Source of the DNA: Alteromonas abrolhosensis
Lineage (GTDB): Bacteria; Pseudomonadota; Gammaproteobacteria; Enterobacterales; Alteromonadaceae
Reading direction: 5' to 3'
Assembly (NCBI RefSeq): GCF_001953635.1
Contig: NZ_MEJH01000007.1
Location: 1-64,000 of the forward strand
Length of the DNA: 64,000 nucleotides
Shown here: positions 26,397 through 36,220 of the stretch, one piece after another
How the letters are laid out: each line of letters starts with the position of its first letter
Numbering within the stretch: the stretch's first letter is position 1
The notes under the pieces: generated by a model
Told to the model about the DNA's origin: nothing
Database searches by the model: none
What the model saw: only the letters and a program-made list of their open reading frames with translations
Program-made: the position numbers and the translations under genes

Positions 26397-28715
26397 ATGA
26401 CCAATCAGCGTCACACCAAAACAGTTTTTAAAACCACATTTACCACAGCGGCACTTTCAAGCGCACTCTTGACGTTGTTCGGTTGCGCAGCCAATCACGA
26501 TACTAATACCAGCACAGATACCAATGCGAATATCAAGTTAGCGCACAGCGAAAGCCAGCTAGTAAAAGCAGAAAGCCAAGACATCGCGTTACCGCTAACA
26601 AAGCTAAAAAATGGTCTAAGCCTGACTATGCACTACCAAACGCACGCCGACCATTCTAACACCAAAAGCGCTTACAAAGACGCTTACAAAGACACCCATG
26701 CTAACAACACTAGCAAGGACGCCCGCGCCAACAACAAACATAAAGTTTACGATGACACCCACGCTATCAACATTAATGTTAACGAACATAAGGGTATTTC
26801 ACTAAGCAACTCTGAAGGAAAAAAACACTTCATTGCGGGACATTACACCTTAGCAAATGCTGAAGTTGTGGAGTCTAATTCAAAACAATGGGTGTCTTTA
26901 GTAGTGTTCAATAACAACACCCAGTACATAGAGGTGTATCGCATTAACGCCGCGTCTCTTGAGGTTGGTCAACCGCAAACCCAGTTGACCAAAGGTTCTG
27001 AAGCCATTTGTGCTACAACATCAAGCGCTGGCGAACTGCACATTATTAATATCGATGCGACAGGCACACTGAATCAGTATGAATTTCATGACGGGCGCTT
27101 TTTATCGCTTAGAGACTTTGCGATAGGTCCAGGCATTAAAAGTTGCGCGATAAATGCCAACACCGAAACGCTATACCTTGCTGACGAATTTGCCGGTGTG
27201 TGGCAATTAGACACCGATATTGAAAGTGAGCTAGCAAAAACCCTTATTTTTCACGATCAAGATGTTGCCATTGAAGGTGTAGCCACCCTATCTTCAACGA
27301 CGGTAGATGGCGTGGATATCGCTGCCTGGGTGAGTCCGGATGCCAGCGGGGTATGGCTTAAAACGCCATGTCTTACGCAATTTGTCTCGCTAATGAATAC
27401 TGCGAACGAAAGTAACTCAGCAGATCGCCAGTTGAAAGCAACCAACAAGTCTACTTTTATTCAGCCTGAATTTGTTCACCTGTTGTTAAGTGAAGAAGGC
27501 ACACACATTTCTTTTGTTGTTGACGATGACGAATCAGGCGACATGTTTACTGCCGAGCTTCCTTCAAAACTAAGCGCAGCTATACTTAATCGACAATGCA
27601 GTACCGATTTTAAAGCTACCTCGCTAAAAGAAAATTACATGGAGAAGGCGTATACAGATAACAGCGCGTCCCAACATGCAAACCTAACTATCAAGGTTAA
27701 ACCCGATGTTGAAACTGACCCAGTGGAAAATCATGGCGACTCCGCTGACGACCCTGCCATTTGGGTTAACTCGCACAGCGCTTCACAAAGCCGTATAATC
27801 GGCACCGACAAAAAAGGCGCATTAAATAGCTATGACTTAGCCGGCAAGCTAGTGCAAAGCCTTCCTGTTGGCAGAGTGAATAACGTTGATGTGGGATACA
27901 ATGTGTCTGTGGCACAAATCAAAGCACAGCAAAGCGATACGCCACTTATCGATATCGCAGTGGCATCAAACCGGTCGAATAACAGTTTGTCTGTATTTGA
28001 AATAGATAAACGCGGCCATATGACTCAGCTTGGCCACATAAGCACTACACTCAATGATATATACGGCATGTGTCTGTTTGTGTCAGGCGGAATAGCTCAT
28101 GTATTTGCTAACGACACCAGTGGTCGCTTCGAACGATATAGCGTGTCTATCGCCCCAGACAAAACTATTGATGGACACTTAACACAGTCCTTTTCACTGC
28201 CCTCACAGCCAGAAGGATGTGTAGTGGATACTAAAACAAGAACTGCCTACCTAGGTGAGGAAGGTGCTGGGATTTGGGTCTTGGATATTACTTCAAACAG
28301 CAATCAGCCACAGTTAATCGCTGAGATAGAAGCTCCGGTAGAAGCTGATATAGAAGGTTTGGCTCTGTTTAATGTAGATGCACAAACTTACCTAATCGCA
28401 TCTAGTCAGGGTAATAACAGCTATGCTATCTATCACGTACACCCTGAAAACCCTGAAGTCTTGGAACTTATGGGGCTTGTTCAAATTACGGCAGATAAAG
28501 CCGCACAAATTGACGGCGTGTCTGAAACAGATGGGCTTGATGTAACCAACGCTAACTTGGGAGGAAGGTTCACCGAAGGGCTTTGGGTAGTACAAGATGG
28601 AAGAAACGTCATGCCTAGCGAGACCCAAAACTTTAAGCTAGTTGCTGGTGCCTCACTTAAGGATGCGATCAGAAAATTAGCGAACGCCAAGCGTGAACGC
28701 CACTCAGACATGTAA
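26397..28715 (+). CDS. Two-domain beta-propeller phytase lipoprotein
   Basis: The protein removes phosphate from phytate outside the cytoplasm. I start at the ATG at 26397 (AGGA 11 bases upstream): the resulting 772-residue protein begins with a lipoprotein signal and lipobox LFGC. A polar linker (about 65-125) is rich in KD(T/A)(H/R)A repeats. A divergent N-terminal propeller follows (about 130-400). The C-terminal propeller carries the conserved BPP text: ADDPAIWV, RIIGTDKKGALNSYDLAGK, GRVNNVDVGYN, PEGCVVD, YLGEEGAGIWVLD and ADIEGLALF. In characterised dual-domain BPPs the C-terminal domain is the fully active one. The upstream TonB receptor would import products. Confidence 0.88.
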   Translation: MTNQRHTKTVFKTTFTTAALSSALLTLFGCAANHDTNTSTDTNANIKLAHSESQLVKAESQDIALPLTKLKNGLSLTMHYQTHADHSNTKSAYKDAYKDTHANNTSKDARANNKHKVYDDTHAININVNEHKGISLSNSEGKKHFIAGHYTLANAEVVESNSKQWVSLVVFNNNTQYIEVYRINAASLEVGQPQTQLTKGSEAICATTSSAGELHIINIDATGTLNQYEFHDGRFLSLRDFAIGPGIKSCAINANTETLYLADEFAGVWQLDTDIESELAKTLIFHDQDVAIEGVATLSSTTVDGVDIAAWVSPDASGVWLKTPCLTQFVSLMNTANESNSADRQLKATNKSTFIQPEFVHLLLSEEGTHISFVVDDDESGDMFTAELPSKLSAAILNRQCSTDFKATSLKENYMEKAYTDNSASQHANLTIKVKPDVETDPVENHGDSADDPAIWVNSHSASQSRIIGTDKKGALNSYDLAGKLVQSLPVGRVNNVDVGYNVSVAQIKAQQSDTPLIDIAVASNRSNNSLSVFEIDKRGHMTQLGHISTTLNDIYGMCLFVSGGIAHVFANDTSGRFERYSVSIAPDKTIDGHLTQSFSLPSQPEGCVVDTKTRTAYLGEEGAGIWVLDITSNSNQPQLIAEIEAPVEADIEGLALFNVDAQTYLIASSQGNNSYAIYHVHPENPEVLELMGLVQITADKAAQIDGVSETDGLDVTNANLGGRFTEGLWVVQDGRNVMPSETQNFKLVAGASLKDAIRKLANAKRERHSDM
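26689..26701 (+). repeat. Dispersed word AAGACACCCATGC, copy in the phytase gene
   Basis: This is an exact copy of the dispersed 13-base word, read as K-D-T-H-A. Degenerate versions follow in tandem (26714-26732 and 26752-26768) and a reverse copy of the core lies at 26887-26899. See the finding on this word. Confidence 0.6.
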
Positions 28716-28731
28716 CGAATAATTCGAAAAG

Positions 28732-28769
28732 TAAATAAAAAGGAGGCGTTAAGCAAGTTAACGCCTCCT
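28732..28769 (-). terminator. Terminator between the convergent phytase and CBS genes
   Basis: A perfect 12-bp stem (28741-28752 with 28758-28769) with a 5-base loop. On the minus strand it is followed by TTTTTATTT, so it best serves the CBS gene; the hairpin may also end the phytase message. Confidence 0.85.
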
Positions 28770-28905
28770 CTCCGGTATATGAAAAATACATAGCGCCGCA
28801 CTAGCTTCTAGCCCTTCTAACCCAGCGCCGCATCTTCATTCATTACGCTACCTGCAGCACTAAATCCTACCAAGCTAAATTACAGTGCGTTAGCCCAACC
28901 AACGT

Positions 28906-29325
28906 CTAGCCCGCGCGTCGGTATCCATCGTTTAATTGAACATCAATAGCGCGCAGCACGGCCGTTCGGTTAATACAGCCTAGAAGCACCCCATCATCAT
29001 CAACAATGGGGTAAACTCGCGGCTTTTCCTTTAACAGCAACTGCGCTAGCTCTATTACTGACATGTAAGGTTTGATAGACAATACTGGGGTTTTCATAAT
29101 TTCCCCCACTCTACAAATTTGCTCACGGTAATAACTTGACGCAATCATTTGAGCAATACAATCTTGCTCGGACAAAAAGCCCACTACTCTTCCTTTGCTG
29201 TCGAGTACCGGACCGCCACTCTGCCCACTGGCTAACAGCACTTCGACGGCCTGCGCAACGGGCATATCGACATTAAGCTTCACTGGGTGAGTATTCATAT
29301 AATCACTGACTTGCAACGATTCCAT
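28906..29325 (-). CDS. CBS-pair domain protein
   Basis: The protein has 139 residues consisting of two CBS motifs (about 5-60 and 68-130), with SGQSGGPVLDSKGRVVGFLSEQD in the first and YPIVDDDGVLLGCINR in the second. CBS pairs bind adenine nucleotides and control partner proteins; no partner domain is fused here. I start at ATG 29325, with GGAG 8 bases upstream, rather than the TTG two codons before. It stands alone. Confidence 0.88.
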   Translation of the reverse strand: MESLQVSDYMNTHPVKLNVDMPVAQAVEVLLASGQSGGPVLDSKGRVVGFLSEQDCIAQMIASSYYREQICRVGEIMKTPVLSIKPYMSVIELAQLLLKEKPRVYPIVDDDGVLLGCINRTAVLRAIDVQLNDGYRRAG

Positions 29326-29504
29326 TTTCAATTCTCCAGCCGTGGCGCCTAATGTGACCGATACTGCAACTTATTTGGCGTTACGGCACTTCAATTATTT
29401 TTAACCACATGTGAAAGCAGTATTCCCCCACACTTTAAGATTAGACGCTACGTTGAATACAAGCCAGCATATTTAACATTAAACTAACAAATATTTTTTG
29501 GCAA

Positions 29505-30569
29505 TTAGTCTTTGTAAATTGCCACTTTCACTTCACCATTTGTGTCGATGCTAGCTCGGTACATACCCGCAGAATTAAACGGCATTGCTACATTACCCTT
29601 TGCGTCAATAGCTATTACGCCGCCATCGCCACCAGCTTTCACTAGTACGTCGTTCACTACTGTATTCGCAGCATCGCTTAAGCTTAACCCCTGATACTTC
29701 ATGCGAGCGCAAATATCAGCTGCAACGTTGTATCGAATAAAGTACTCGCCATGCCCTGTAGCTGATACTGCACAGCTCTCATTATCGGCATAAGTACCAG
29801 CACCGATCACAGGCGAATCACCAATACGTCCATAACGCTTGGCGGTCATACCGCCGGTTGATGTTCCCGCAACAATGTTACCGTTACTGTCTAACACTAC
29901 AGCGCCAACCGTACCGAAGCGTTCGTTACCTTCCTGTGAACCGTAGCCGTTAGAGGCTTGCTCCATGCGTGCTTTCGCTTTATCTAGCGCTTGCTTGCGA
30001 AATTCAGTATCAAAAACAGCGTTGTCCACTTGCTCAAGACCATGTTCTTTTGCGTATTCTTCAGCACCTTTCCCAGAAAGCATAACGTGTGGAGATTCAT
30101 TCATTACCAACAACGCTGCCTCAATGGGGCTTCTGATTGTTTTTACCCCTGCAACTGCTCCTGCATTTTTATTGCCGCCGTGCATGATGGACGCATCAAG
30201 TTCGTGTTCACCGTCGAAGGTATATACAGCACCTATGCCGGCGTTAAACAATGGTGAGCTTTCTAAAATTTTAATGGTTTCCACCACTGCAACCTCACCT
30301 TTTTCACCTTCCTTCAATAAGGCATACCCATGTTGCACCGCCTCGGTTAACACCCTTTTGTAGTTTGCTTCTTTCTCCGGCGTCATCATTGTTTTCAAAA
30401 TGGTGCCGGCACCACCGTGAATAGCAATAGCAACACGTGGTTTCTCTCGAACGGTATCAGTCGCTAATGCAGCGTTACTTGTTAGAGCTAAGGATGTTGC
30501 TAGCGCCCCTAACGCACAAAGTGTGTGGCGAACCTTTTTTGACGGGTGAAAAAATTGAGATGGCTTCAA
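29505..30569 (-). CDS. Isoaspartyl peptidase / L-asparaginase, exported
   Basis: This N-terminal-nucleophile hydrolase is made as a 354-residue precursor. The signal peptide ends about residue 36 (NAALA). The precursor is expected to cleave itself before Thr in GTVGAVVLD (about residue 219) to give alpha and beta chains, Thr becoming the nucleophile. AIHGGAGTI, the alpha-chain NAGIGAVYTFDGEHELDAS and beta-chain GGMTAKRYGRIGDSP and ATGHGE motifs fit the family. It removes isoaspartyl residues from dipeptides and can hydrolyse asparagine. The start is TTG, supported by AGGAG 8 bases upstream. The location would be periplasmic. Confidence 0.9.
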   Translation of the reverse strand: MKPSQFFHPSKKVRHTLCALGALATSLALTSNAALATDTVREKPRVAIAIHGGAGTILKTMMTPEKEANYKRVLTEAVQHGYALLKEGEKGEVAVVETIKILESSPLFNAGIGAVYTFDGEHELDASIMHGGNKNAGAVAGVKTIRSPIEAALLVMNESPHVMLSGKGAEEYAKEHGLEQVDNAVFDTEFRKQALDKAKARMEQASNGYGSQEGNERFGTVGAVVLDSNGNIVAGTSTGGMTAKRYGRIGDSPVIGAGTYADNESCAVSATGHGEYFIRYNVAADICARMKYQGLSLSDAANTVVNDVLVKAGGDGGVIAIDAKGNVAMPFNSAGMYRASIDTNGEVKVAIYKD

Positions 30570-30702
30570 TGACTTTACTCCTAATTGCTGTAAAAAATGA
30601 GCGTTATCTTTCCGATATCTTGCGCTACAAGTAACGGTTCTTTCGGCTCATTTGAATGCATTTTTGTATGACGCTAGCCGTAAGATGACACAAATAGAAA
30701 TG

Positions 30703-33700
30703 CTAGACTACGTCAAGAAGTTCTAGAAATGTAGTAAGGTCTTCTTTGATGGAGGGCAAAAGTGCATCAGCCTCTTGCCATTTTTTCGTTTTTGATAATT
30801 CCCACAAACTTTCAAAGTCCCGTTGTAGCTGAACTGCACCAATGTCTGCAGACATTCCTTTAAGCTTCAAAGAAAGTACCTGAGCTTTCTCGAAGTCGCG
30901 GTTATCTACGGCATGTTGCAACAGTTTCAGCTTGTCAGGCGCACTCTTCGAGTACAGTTCACAAACGCGAGAAAATAGTGCTTTATCCCCCATAATTCGT
31001 GCAATAGCATCATCTTTTTCCCAACATCCATCTAATCTCTCAGCACTAAACGAGTCGGCGCCTTTATTTGTTCCTTCTTGATTCGCTCTGGCCTTATCTG
31101 TGTCTATTACGGTTGAGGAAGCTATCGTAGAGGGCGAGTAAGTAACAGGGGAAGGCCAACCTCGTTCCATTTCTTTTGTGATGGCGTTTAGCATACTATC
31201 AACCAGTGGTGCCTTTTTATCGTCGTTATTATAAGTCTCGTGATCGCCTTGCTCTGCAGCAGCTATACGCGTTACCTGATGCACTAACCATTGCTTCACC
31301 TTGGGTATAAGCACTTCAGCCATAACAGGCTTCGTTGCGAAATCATCCATACCCGCTGCTAAACATTTCTCCTTTTCACCGAGCATGGCATTAGCTGTCA
31401 TGGCGATTATAGGAACGTCTTTGTGTAATAATCCTGCTTTACCTTCGCGAATAGCCTGCGTGGCGTCGTACCCGTTCATATTGGGCATCTGACAATCCAT
31501 AAGTATGCTATGAATTCGTCGACCTTTGCTTTCACATTTGGCCAAAAAGGCTATCACCTCCTCACCATCACTACAGGTAAATAAATTAACAGGTAAGCCT
31601 TCAAGAACGCCTTTCGCTACCTCTCTGTTAATCATATTGTCATCGACTATCAATAGATTGGCGTTTTCGATAGAAAACTGCTGTTCTGTGTCGTCTTCGA
31701 CACCTGTTTCATCTGAAGTAGTCTTTGTTTTTCTTTGATCAAATGAGATATCTGAGGGGGTTAATGTATATCCTGAAAGTGCAGCATCTATTCCCTGTTG
31801 TACTATGGCAAAGCTCGATCTAAACAATGGTTTAGGCAAATAAAGTGGCACTACGTGATTGAAGTTAAAGGGGGGGCCTTCTAATTTTTGAAGAATATAA
31901 ACCACGGGCAATGAACCCGCATTTTTACTCGCCGTTTGCGTTTGCCAAATATCGTCTAGGTCATCAATGAGTGGGCTGGCTTCATCCACAATTATCGCAT
32001 TAAACTGTGCCCAGTTTATTCCGTCAAATCCAGATTGCCCATCTAACACTTGAGGCTCAGCGCCAACATGCAAAGCTAAGCTACAAATATTTTCTTCTAA
32101 TGGTGGATAATTTGCAGAGACGCCTATGCTCACCCCGTTAAGAAGCACACTTTCGTTTTCCATCGCCATTTTATATTCAAAAGTGATATCAGAGGTGGTT
32201 TCGGGAAGTGTGATAAAAAATGAGAACGTACTACCAACACCGATTTCAGAATTGAAAGTAATATCCCCACCCATAAGCTGGCTCAACTGCTTGCAAATCG
32301 ACAGGCCCAGACCCGTCCCGCCATATTGTGTTGCTACCGAAGAATCTGCTTGAGTAAATGCAGTAAACAGTTTGGGCTGGTTCTCTTTTGCTATTCCCAC
32401 ACCGGTATCTGAAACGCTGAAATGAAGCTGTTGCGTGCCCTCATCTACATCACCTATCGACACTTGCAGCTTTATATGACCTTTTTCAGTGAATTTAATC
32501 GCATTATTTAACAAATTACTGATGATTTGGTTAATTCGATGTGGGTCTGAATTTATTTCAACAGGCGGAAGGCCTGTTGTATCAATCAGTAGCTGTAGCC
32601 CTTTGGCTGCAGCCTTTACTGCAAAAACTTTGGCGATAGACTCAATGAGCGCTAAAGGGTCGAAATACTGATTATTTATCTCGAGTTTACCGGCTTCAAT
32701 CTTAGACAAATCAAGGACATCGTTAATCAAAACACTCAGGTTGTTACAGCTAATTTCCATCATAGAAACAAGCTGTTCGGCCTTTTCATTAAGTGGCTGA
32801 CGTTTAAGTAGCGCCAACGACCCCATTACTCCATTTAATGGTGTTCGCATTTCGTGGCTAATGTTGGAAATAAACGAACTTTTCACGCGACTTGCTTTGC
32901 GCGCCTCTTGCGTTGCCTCGACCAGCTCTTTGGTTCTGCTTACCACTTTCTCTTCAAGTTTAAGGTTTACCCTTTCAATGGCATCTTTGGCTTTTCGCTC
33001 ATCGGTTACATCGCGAATAACAACCGCAACGCCGGAGAACTGTGACTGCTCCCCCCAAATGGTAGAGGCAGTGATAAGTAACGTGTGCTCTTCGTTGTCT
33101 TCACTTGAGTAAGGGGTTGTAAAGGTAACTTGCTTTCCCCCTTTATTCAGTACGGTTTCTAATCCTAATAAAGAGAGCTGTTCGAATGATGAATAATGGT
33201 GATTAATAATAAGTTGGCCTGGGATCCCGAAAAGCGCCTCAGCCGCCATATTCCAGCTTTTTACTACACCTGAAGAGTCAACGCTAAAAATGGCGTCTTT
33301 AGATATGGCAATAATGGCAACGGACTCACCACGCACCTTAGCCAGCTCGATGTTTTTACTATTACTTCGGTGAAAGAACAGTAAGACACTGACAAAAATT
33401 AACGACACCACGCCTATTACGCTATAAACGCTAATTCTCTTCTCATTAATAAGTGCATTGACTTCAGATTGAGACAACGAAGTATGAAGAAAAAATGGCG
33501 AAGTTTTATGATTACCATTTATGGTAAAAGCCCGTGTGACAGTGTACAGCGCTTCATTAGACTCTGCTGCCAGGCTTATTTTGGCTTGTCCTGCTTTTAC
33601 GGGGCGGTTAAATTCGCTTGCCCAGTTTACTGAAGGCTTTAAGTCTCTTGAAAATGATTTATTACTGTCTGGATGGATCACAAAGAACCCTTCGCTATCA

Positions 33701-34422
33701 GTAATAAAGAGTATCTGCTTTCCAATTAGCGCCTGTTCCATTTGAGACAAAAGAAACTGTGCGTTGACATTCATTATGATAAAACCATAACGGTCGCCTG
33801 AGTCATTAAAAATAGGAAGAGACAGGCGAATGACACTTTTATGGGGAAACTCGAGTTGCCCATACTCACGATTTAGGTTGATATCAGAAATGTAAAACTC
33901 GCCTTTGTTGCGCTTTATACTTTCTTTAAAGTAGTTTCTCGCCGACTTTGGTTGCAAGTCGATATCATCTACGATAGAAACGCTCCCTCCATCCCTGTCC
34001 ACTCGAATAAACTCATTCCCCTGTTCATTAGCTTTGATTACCCGCAGCTGCTCAACCTCTTCATTATTCTCTATAAATGCCACAAAAATGGTTTGTAAAC
34101 GCTGTTTCCACTGTAACAATGTCGTGCCGTCTTTAGGGTCGACATTGGCATTTTCAGTTGCGCGAACGATGCCGCTTATTGGAGGAGTTTGGTGTAAAAA
34201 ATTAAGCGCATTTATATAAGTTCGCACTTGGGTGCCTGCTGCGTTTTCTGCACTGACCGCACTTTCTTCAAGTGCCGCAAAAGTTTGTGCTTCTGCCGAA
34301 GCCTTAATGTTACTTTCAAAAAGACCCACCACCAGCACAACAAGCACAGTTGCAAGCACTAAGGCTAACCCTAAAGTGTTTTTAGCTTCATTGATGGAAG
34401 AGCTAGGTTTGAAGAGCGACAA
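30703..34422 (-). CDS. Hybrid sensor histidine kinase with degenerate Hpt domain
   Basis: The protein has 1239 residues: TM1 (about 17-35), a periplasmic dCache-like sensor (about 40-325), TM2 (about 332-351), a PAS domain (about 365-480), a coiled coil, HisKA with SHEMRTPLNG, HATPase with N-box, DTGVGI and GGTGLGLSI, a degenerate receiver (about 755-870), a full receiver (about 935-1055, LLIVDDN, phospho-Asp in MDCQMPNMNG, TKP Lys) and a C-terminal Hpt-like domain. In that last domain the usual H-[ST]-L-K-G reads L-K-L-K-G, so the phospho-accepting His is missing. The start codon appears to be TTG with a weak Shine-Dalgarno and is uncertain. No response regulator gene is adjacent. Confidence 0.9.
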   Translation of the reverse strand: MSLFKPSSSINEAKNTLGLALVLATVLVVLVVGLFESNIKASAEAQTFAALEESAVSAENAAGTQVRTYINALNFLHQTPPISGIVRATENANVDPKDGTTLLQWKQRLQTIFVAFIENNEEVEQLRVIKANEQGNEFIRVDRDGGSVSIVDDIDLQPKSARNYFKESIKRNKGEFYISDINLNREYGQLEFPHKSVIRLSLPIFNDSGDRYGFIIMNVNAQFLLSQMEQALIGKQILFITDSEGFFVIHPDSNKSFSRDLKPSVNWASEFNRPVKAGQAKISLAAESNEALYTVTRAFTINGNHKTSPFFLHTSLSQSEVNALINEKRISVYSVIGVVSLIFVSVLLFFHRSNSKNIELAKVRGESVAIIAISKDAIFSVDSSGVVKSWNMAAEALFGIPGQLIINHHYSSFEQLSLLGLETVLNKGGKQVTFTTPYSSEDNEEHTLLITASTIWGEQSQFSGVAVVIRDVTDERKAKDAIERVNLKLEEKVVSRTKELVEATQEARKASRVKSSFISNISHEMRTPLNGVMGSLALLKRQPLNEKAEQLVSMMEISCNNLSVLINDVLDLSKIEAGKLEINNQYFDPLALIESIAKVFAVKAAAKGLQLLIDTTGLPPVEINSDPHRINQIISNLLNNAIKFTEKGHIKLQVSIGDVDEGTQQLHFSVSDTGVGIAKENQPKLFTAFTQADSSVATQYGGTGLGLSICKQLSQLMGGDITFNSEIGVGSTFSFFITLPETTSDITFEYKMAMENESVLLNGVSIGVSANYPPLEENICSLALHVGAEPQVLDGQSGFDGINWAQFNAIIVDEASPLIDDLDDIWQTQTASKNAGSLPVVYILQKLEGPPFNFNHVVPLYLPKPLFRSSFAIVQQGIDAALSGYTLTPSDISFDQRKTKTTSDETGVEDDTEQQFSIENANLLIVDDNMINREVAKGVLEGLPVNLFTCSDGEEVIAFLAKCESKGRRIHSILMDCQMPNMNGYDATQAIREGKAGLLHKDVPIIAMTANAMLGEKEKCLAAGMDDFATKPVMAEVLIPKVKQWLVHQVTRIAAAEQGDHETYNNDDKKAPLVDSMLNAITKEMERGWPSPVTYSPSTIASSTVIDTDKARANQEGTNKGADSFSAERLDGCWEKDDAIARIMGDKALFSRVCELYSKSAPDKLKLLQHAVDNRDFEKAQVLSLKLKGMSADIGAVQLQRDFESLWELSKTKKWQEADALLPSIKEDLTTFLELLDVV

Positions 34423-34662
34423 GCAGGTAATATCCGTATAAATTTTGATAACTTAAAGCTAGTCACCATTCAAAAAATGTGCAAGTTTCAGGCTTTGGAT
34501 TATTCGCAGACATAAGAAAGCTTAGATGATAATTACTGATATCGTTCTGCTTTCATTAAGTCGACATCCCTATTCGCTGCTCATAATAACTCCAGCATTT
34601 GGTATTCAATTTCTCGCGGTGTACACTGCCCTCAATATTTCTCTAACAACGCAATAGTGGTT

Positions 34663-36093
34663 ATGCACGCACCTACATTTTTGTGGCACGATTTTGAAAC
34701 CTTTGGCACCAGTCCACAAAAAGATCTTCCTTGCCAATTCGCCGCAGTAAGAACAGATATGGACTTAAATGTGGTTGGCAAACCGATCAATATTATGAGC
34801 GCCATTGCTAATGATTATTTGCCACACCCTGAAGCCTGTTTAGTCACAGGAATTACGCCTCAGCAAACCATTAGAGACGGTTCAAACGAAGCAGACTTTG
34901 CAGCGCGGATCTATCAAGAAATGTCGACGCCGAACACATGTAGCGTGGGCTTTAATAGTATCCGATTTGACGATGAGGTTTCGCGTTATCTATTTTACCG
35001 CAACTTTTATGACCCCTATTCACGCGAGTGGAGAAATGGCAATAGTCGCTGGGATATTATTGATTTGGCACGTGCTTGCTACGCACTAAGACCTGAAGGT
35101 ATCAATTGGCCGCGCCGAGAAGATGGTGCGCCAAGTTTTAAACTTGAAGCGCTAACGGCAGCTAATAATATTGGTCATGATAACGCTCACGATGCGTTAA
35201 GTGATGTGTACGCCACTATCGCGCTTGCTAAACTGATAAAAGAAAAGCAGCCGCGCCTATTCGATTATGCATTGTCATTACGCAGCAAGCACACCGTTAT
35301 GCAGCAAATCGATACCAGCAAACCTTCTGTATTACTTCATATCTCGTCTAAGTTACCCGCTTCCCAAGGATGCTGTACTTGGGTAATGCCTGTGGCAAAA
35401 CACCCAACTAATAACAACGCCTTTATCGCTGTTGATTTGTCGCATAACATCGACAGTTTAGTGAATGACACGCCAGAAGAGATAAGAACTGCGCTCTACG
35501 CCCCGTCAGATACATTTGACGATGCAGCAGAGAGACCAGGGCTTAAACTCATTCATGTAAACCGCTCGCCCTTTATCACCACAGCTAGAGCCATGACTGA
35601 AGACAACGCCGAACGGTTAGGCCTGAATCGCGAGCGCTGTCTAAACAATTACAAAGCGCTTGCTTCACTGCCAGAACTCGCTAGCAAACTAGTCAGTGTT
35701 TTTGATGAAGAGATCCAAAGTAGCGAACAAGATATTGATCACGCCTTATACAGTGGCGGATTTCTTAATGACGAAGACAGAAGGTGGTGTGAGAGCGTAA
35801 TAAACGCTCAGCCAGATGATTTAGCGACATTGGGTGATAAAACTCAGCACGAAGGGCTTAAAAAGCAATTGTTCCGTTACCGAGCAAGAAATTTTCCCAA
35901 CACGCTAACAGCAGATGAAATGACAAGATGGCAATATCATCGCCAGGCTCGCCTGACCGACCCTGCCTTTCATGGGTCGATTACTCTGGAAACCTATATG
36001 ATGAGGTTAGAATCACTGGCTCACGAGCATAGCGACAACCCTGAGAAACAGGCCATATTGCGTGCTCTTTACCAATATGCCGAAAACCTTTGA
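34663..36093 (+). CDS. sbcB: Exodeoxyribonuclease I
   Basis: This 3'-5' single-strand DNA exonuclease acts in recombination and mismatch repair. At 476 residues it matches the E. coli length. The DEDDh exonuclease core shows HDFETFG (about 8-14), VGFNSIRFDDE and the HDALSDVYATIALA motif, followed by the ExoI C-terminal region with FPNTLTADEMTRWQ. I prefer ATG 34663 to a GTG two codons upstream; neither has a strong Shine-Dalgarno. Confidence 0.94.
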   Translation: MHAPTFLWHDFETFGTSPQKDLPCQFAAVRTDMDLNVVGKPINIMSAIANDYLPHPEACLVTGITPQQTIRDGSNEADFAARIYQEMSTPNTCSVGFNSIRFDDEVSRYLFYRNFYDPYSREWRNGNSRWDIIDLARACYALRPEGINWPRREDGAPSFKLEALTAANNIGHDNAHDALSDVYATIALAKLIKEKQPRLFDYALSLRSKHTVMQQIDTSKPSVLLHISSKLPASQGCCTWVMPVAKHPTNNNAFIAVDLSHNIDSLVNDTPEEIRTALYAPSDTFDDAAERPGLKLIHVNRSPFITTARAMTEDNAERLGLNRERCLNNYKALASLPELASKLVSVFDEEIQSSEQDIDHALYSGGFLNDEDRRWCESVINAQPDDLATLGDKTQHEGLKKQLFRYRARNFPNTLTADEMTRWQYHRQARLTDPAFHGSITLETYMMRLESLAHEHSDNPEKQAILRALYQYAENL

Positions 36094-36220
36094 CGAGCGT
36101 TTTAGAACGCCTTAAATTAATAGCTGTAAAAAAATAGACAGGCCAATAAAAGTCAACGTCAAGTAATCGATAGATGCCGCCGATAAAAAGAATACACGTG
36201 CGCAAGGGAATAAAGATGTT

